This document shows positions 30,607-33,311 of a stretch of DNA of 33,311 nucleotides, piece after piece; within the stretch, counting starts at the first letter, position 1; each line of letters opens with the position of its first letter. The translations under genes and the position numbers were made by a program. Origin of the DNA: Actinomycetes bacterium (GTDB taxonomy: Bacteria; Actinomycetota; Acidimicrobiia; Acidimicrobiales; RAAP-2); NCBI GenBank assembly GCA_021791615.1, contig JAJYWG010000054.1, forward strand, positions 1 to 33,311, given 5' to 3'. The notes beneath the pieces were generated by a model. That model did no database searches and was not told where the DNA came from. It was given only the letters and a program-made list of their open reading frames with translations.

Positions 30607-31578
30607 ATGGTGTGCACCAGGGAGCTCTCAGCCTCCTGGACCGAGCACCGTCGTGAGATCGAACCATTGACCCCGCCACTTTGTTCACGAGCCAGAGCGT
30701 TCGGTCGGCGGGTCCGTGATCCGCGGTCGGTGAAGCGAGGTGTGGCCGTGGCTGGCCTCGTCCTCGTGGTCGTCGCCGTGTGCGCGATCGGGCTGTCCTC
30801 GAGCGCGACCGGGCCGAGGTCGGCGGGAGAGTATCGAAACCGGGAACCGGCGGCGGCTTCTCGTGCTCGGACACCCACGAAGGTGACCCTGCCGCCCGTG
30901 ATCCCGGCGATCACGCCGCCCACGCCGACGACCACTACGACGCCGACCCCGACCGTTACGACACCCACGCCGACGACGGCGAGCCCGACCGTTACGACAC
31001 CCACGCCGACGACGGCGAGCCCGACCGTTACGACACCCACGCCGACGGTGGGTCCCGGGGACCACGGTCCGATCACGTCACCCCCCCTGCCTCCTCCGGC
31101 GAAAGGGTTCGACGAGGGGCGCGTGACGGCCGTCGGGGACTCGGTCATGATCGATTACGAAGGAATCCTCATGGAGGACATCCCCGGGATCGTGGTGACA
31201 GCGAGTGTGGGAGAGCACTGGACAACAGGGCTGACCAAGTTGCAGGAGATGAAAGCCGCGGGCCAACTGGGTGCCGTGGTGATCGTCGGGCTCGGTACCA
31301 ACGGCCCGGTGACGTCCACACAGTTCAACTCCATGATGGCGGTGCTCGCCGGGGCGTCGCGTGTGGTTTTCGTGAACAATCACGTCGATCGGACATGGCA
31401 GGACGCCAACAATGCCGTTTTGGCCGCCGGCGTGAGCCGGTACCCGAACACGGTGCTCGTGCACTGGAATGCCCTCGCCGACGAGCACCCGACATGGCTC
31501 TACTCGACAGGGACGCACCTGCCTCCCGGTGGAGTAGGAGCCCAAGCGCTGGCGGCGCTGGTCGCCAGTTCGGCCTGA
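30607..31578 (+). CDS. Membrane-anchored SGNH-like protein (OafA C-terminal domain type)
   Basis: The N-terminus is cytosolic and basic, with one TM helix at about 45-64 (GVAVAGLVLVVVAVCAIGLS). A Thr/Pro-rich spacer (about 85-160) contains 12-residue repeats PTVTTPTPTTAS. The globular domain starts RVTAVGDSVMIDY (SGNH block I, Ser of GDSV as the nucleophile), then VVIVGLGTNGPV (block III with Asn), VVFVNNHVDRTWQDANN, and ends with HLPPGGVGAQALAALV, where DGxH is replaced by GTHLPP. This is the domain that follows acyltransferase-3 in OafA-like proteins, here on its own. An esterase or acetyltransferase role on surface glycans is likely. The start could be the ATG at 30607 or the GTG at 30730. 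Confidence 0.82.
   Translation: MVCTRELSASWTEHRREIEPLTPPLCSRARAFGRRVRDPRSVKRGVAVAGLVLVVVAVCAIGLSSSATGPRSAGEYRNREPAAASRARTPTKVTLPPVIPAITPPTPTTTTTPTPTVTTPTPTTASPTVTTPTPTTASPTVTTPTPTVGPGDHGPITSPPLPPPAKGFDEGRVTAVGDSVMIDYEGILMEDIPGIVVTASVGEHWTTGLTKLQEMKAAGQLGAVVIVGLGTNGPVTSTQFNSMMAVLAGASRVVFVNNHVDRTWQDANNAVLAAGVSRYPNTVLVHWNALADEHPTWLYSTGTHLPPGGVGAQALAALVASSA
30949..31047 (+). repeat. 36-bp coding repeat in the SGNH protein spacer
   Basis: Two full copies (30949-30984 and 30985-31020) and a partial third of a 36-bp unit that codes for PTVTTPTPTTAS. The copies appear identical, which suggests recent expansion or homogenisation. Confidence 0.93.
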
Positions 31579-31617
31579 CAGCGGCCAGTCCTCATCGCGG
31601 TTCTCCGCGGGTACCGC

Positions 31618-31623
31618 TAACCT
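31618..31623 (+). promoter_or_regulatory. Candidate leaderless -10 element of the thioesterase gene
   Basis: TAACCT ends 7 nt before the ATG at 31631. The surrounding decamer CGCTAACCTG is identical to that upstream of the tRNA-Ile gene (33176-33185). Confidence 0.5.
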
Positions 31624-31630
31624 GCCGTCG

Positions 31631-32464
31631 ATGGACGCCAGGGAGTTTCTGGGCATCGAGCCCGTCGACGACGAACTGCACTGGCGGCTCACTGTCACCC
31701 CGGAGGTCTCGACCCCGGGGAAGTTCCTCTTCGGAGGCTGTGGTCTGGCGGCCGGCCTGGTGGCGCTGGAGGCGGCGTCGGGGAGGCCGGCCATCTGGGC
31801 CACCGCCCAGTACCTTTCGTACGCGCCGACCGGCAGCACGGTCGACTACGAAGTCGTGCTGGCTGTCGTGGGCGGGCACATCACGCAAGGCCGGGCCGTC
31901 GCCCGGGTAGACGGTCAGGAGATCCTCACCGTGAACGCGGCCCTTGGCACGTCCCAGGTGGACGTGCACGGCGTGTGGGTGACGCCGCCACCCGTCCGCC
32001 CTCCCGAGGAGTGCCCGGCGCGCCAGGTCCCCCCGCTGTTCGCCAATTCCATCCTGGACCGGATCGACGTGCGGTTGGCAAGCGGTCGCGGCTTCGAGGA
32101 CCTCGAAGGCCCGCCCGGCGACCCGTGCTCGGCCCTGTGGGCTCGGGTGCCCGGCCACCTCACCCCGTCGGCCGCCACGCTGGCCATCTTCGGCGACTAC
32201 GTGTCGGGTGGAGCATCGCAGCCGCTTGGCCGCCGCATCATGGGACGCAGCCTCGACAACACGCTCCGGATGGTCCAGCTCGAACCGACCGAGTGGGTTC
32301 TCTGCGACATCCGCATGCACGCGGTCGTCGGGGGGTACGCCCAAGGGAGTGCCTTTCTGTGGTCGCAATCGGGAGCGTTGCTCGCGACGGCGAGCCAGTC
32401 GCTCAGCATCCGCTTCTGGCCGGACATGGCTTCGCGCCTCGCGCGGCCTGCAGGCGCGTCCTGA
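31631..32464 (+). CDS. Acyl-CoA thioesterase, TesB-like double hotdog
   Basis: The 277-residue protein has two hotdog halves. The first has FGGCGLAAGLVALEAASGRPAIWATAQYLSYAP (parts: FGGCGLAAGLVALE and IWATAQYLSYAP), then ITQGRAVARVDGQEILTVNAALG. The second has ALWARVPGHLTPSAATLAIFGDYVSGG, LDNTLRMVQLEPTEWVLCDIRM and GYAQGSAFLWSQSGALLATASQS. Such proteins release fatty acids from acyl-CoA. The final ATASQS with its preceding Gly is the strand motif seen in TesB homologs. The ATG at 31631 is 7 nt after a TAACCT hexamer. No fatty-acid gene is adjacent. Confidence 0.87.
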   Translation: MDAREFLGIEPVDDELHWRLTVTPEVSTPGKFLFGGCGLAAGLVALEAASGRPAIWATAQYLSYAPTGSTVDYEVVLAVVGGHITQGRAVARVDGQEILTVNAALGTSQVDVHGVWVTPPPVRPPEECPARQVPPLFANSILDRIDVRLASGRGFEDLEGPPGDPCSALWARVPGHLTPSAATLAIFGDYVSGGASQPLGRRIMGRSLDNTLRMVQLEPTEWVLCDIRMHAVVGGYAQGSAFLWSQSGALLATASQSLSIRFWPDMASRLARPAGAS

Positions 32465-33194
32465 CCGTGCCCCCGCGAGGGGGGCGGAGCACGACACGGA
32501 GGCATCACGATCCCGGGCTGTGCCCCCGCATGGCGGTTCTTCCCTGGGGAGTGGCGTAGCTCCTACCTCGTGGAAAGCCCGCTGCTGCAATGCACCGGGC
32601 TCCTGTCGCCGCCCGAGTGACCGCTCCAGGGAGACGAGCCCCTCGTCTTCGCTCCCCGAATGCGCGTCGCCGCAGACATCGAGCAGGGCCGACGACGTCG
32701 TGTGGCCGGACCACCTCTGGCAGATCCCGGGGTTGACTCGCGACCGGAGCCACCACCGACTGGTCGCGTGTCGGAGGTCATCCATCCTCCGCTCGGAAGA
32801 CTCGGGCTGCCGAGGATCGTCGAACGGAACTGAGAAGCCTGTGAACGCCTGGCGGAAATATGGCGTTGCGGGTTGGCTGCCAGATCTTCTGCCTGAACCT
32901 CGGTCCGAACGGCTCGCCATCGTGCTGGAAGAGGTCGTGGGCGTTCGAACCGGGGCAGAAGAGCCGAACGCGCAGCTTTACCAAAGTCACGAGGAAGGGA
33001 TGAACGGGGAGGGTGACGCAGGTGGACGATGAAGCGACCCCGCGGGCCCACCCCCGCCGCGCCCACTCTCCCGGCAGCACGCCGCAGGAGACCTCTCGCG
33101 CCAACCCCAGAGATCTCTCGAACAGGAATGACCTGCTAGCAGGACATTTAGAGCTGGCAGTCTCCCACCGGAATCGCTAACCTGTTCCCCTTCT
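32465..33194. other. 730-bp region without a convincing gene
   Basis: The open frames on both strands here lack recognisable motifs and good starts, and they run into the thioesterase gene. Near its right end CCTGCTAGCAGG (33132-33143) is a perfect palindrome, extended by AATG and CATT with one mismatched pair. GGACATTT follows it (33142-33149) and recurs at 33301-33308 beyond the tRNA. A decayed mobile-element end is possible. The tRNA-Ile promoter lies at 33154-33183. Confidence 0.5.
33154..33183 (+). promoter_or_regulatory. Candidate promoter of tRNA-Ile
   Basis: CTGGCA (33154-33159, 4 of 6 matches to the -35 consensus), 18-bp spacer, TAACCT (33178-33183), then 11 nt to the tRNA 5' end, leaving room for a short 5' leader. 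Confidence 0.4.
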
Positions 33195-33271
33195 GGGGCT
33201 ATAGCTCAGTTGGTTAGAGCGCAGCACTGATAATGCTGAGGTCCGTGGTTCAAATCCACGTAGCCCCACCA
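33195..33271 (+). tRNA. tRNA-Ile(GAT)
   Basis: A 77-nt gene with acceptor GGGGCTA paired with TAGCCCC, D arm AGCTCAGTTGGTTAGAGC, anticodon stem-loop AGCACTGATAATGCT (anticodon GAT), T arm CGTGG-TTCAAAT-CCACG, discriminator A (33268) and an encoded CCA (33269-33271). It reads AUC and AUU. The two serine tRNAs in the window do not encode CCA. Confidence 0.97.
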
Positions 33272-33311
33272 GCTCAGAGGGCATTTTTGCTCCGAGTCCC
33301 GGACATTTTGT

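Noticed and set aside
32208..33032. 274-codon plus-strand frame over the end of the thioesterase gene and the following gap
   Set aside because: The first third is a shadow of the thioesterase gene; the rest shows no motif, and no start with a ribosome-binding site or -10 hexamer stands in the gap.
33271..33300. Terminator after tRNA-Ile
   Set aside because: The T stretch lies in the loop of a weak, mismatched hairpin rather than after the stem.

Overview
The window is GC-rich (third codon positions almost always G or C), uses many GTG starts, and carries the actinobacterial set DUF5318, Ino1, a PadR regulator of the Rv0047c type, a DUF6049 protein and a RegX3-like response regulator. The 42-residue YW..DGG.FAFG repeats of the first gene are a type I associate with Acidimicrobiia cell-wall proteins. 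My best guess is a chromosome segment of an uncultured or little-studied acidimicrobial actinobacterium. There is no phage, CRISPR array or complete insertion sequence. The far right end has weak hints of an IS-like boundary next to tRNA-Ile.

Layout. 1-5645: end of a secreted CHAP-type hydrolase, tRNA-Ser(CGA), tadA, a TetR regulator divergent from a DrrAB-like ABC exporter, an acyl-CoA dehydrogenase and tRNA-Ser(GGA). 5759-9351: a two-TM potassium channel with a cytoplasmic RCK-like region, an MFS transporter and a divergent DMT-type transporter. 9353-13700: CoA hydrolase/transferase, DoxX-like membrane protein, D-aminoacylase-type amidohydrolase and a PPOX-fold protein. 14031-16247: orphan RegX3-like regulator, BCP/PrxQ-type peroxiredoxin, an apparent SDR gene remnant and a lipoprotein. 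16375-23624: dnaB, then rplI-rpsR-ssb-rpsF, panB, DUF5318, and padR-ino1. 23690-29658: pcnA divergent from a DUF6049-murJ pair. 29648-33271: a methyltransferase, an SGNH-like secreted protein, a TesB-like thioesterase, a 730-bp stretch without a convincing gene, and tRNA-Ile(GAT).

The central part matches the flanks of the chromosome origin in mycobacteria. The ino1-padR-DUF5318-rpsF-ssb-rpsR-rplI-dnaB block lies on one side of oriC there, and pcnA-DUF6049-murJ on the other. Here the two blocks touch, with no dnaA or oriC between them. They serve replication (dnaB, ssb), ribosome assembly (S6, S18, L9), tRNA maturation (pcnA), cell-wall export (murJ), inositol synthesis (ino1) and pantothenate synthesis (panB).

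Two patterns run through the window. First, many genes without a Shine-Dalgarno site have a TANNNT-like -10 hexamer ending 6-8 nt before the start codon, the geometry of leaderless transcripts; this also helps choose starts. Second, several intergenic gaps and low-complexity protein segments hold their own unrelated short tandem repeats (units of 14 to 36 bp), including repeats inside or next to essential genes. I did not find a clear new multi-gene system. The best leads are the TetR/ABC operator that contains a start codon, the 11-bp-phased GTTCACC elements before the RegX3-like gene, the extended S18, and the insertion beside the PcnA active site.
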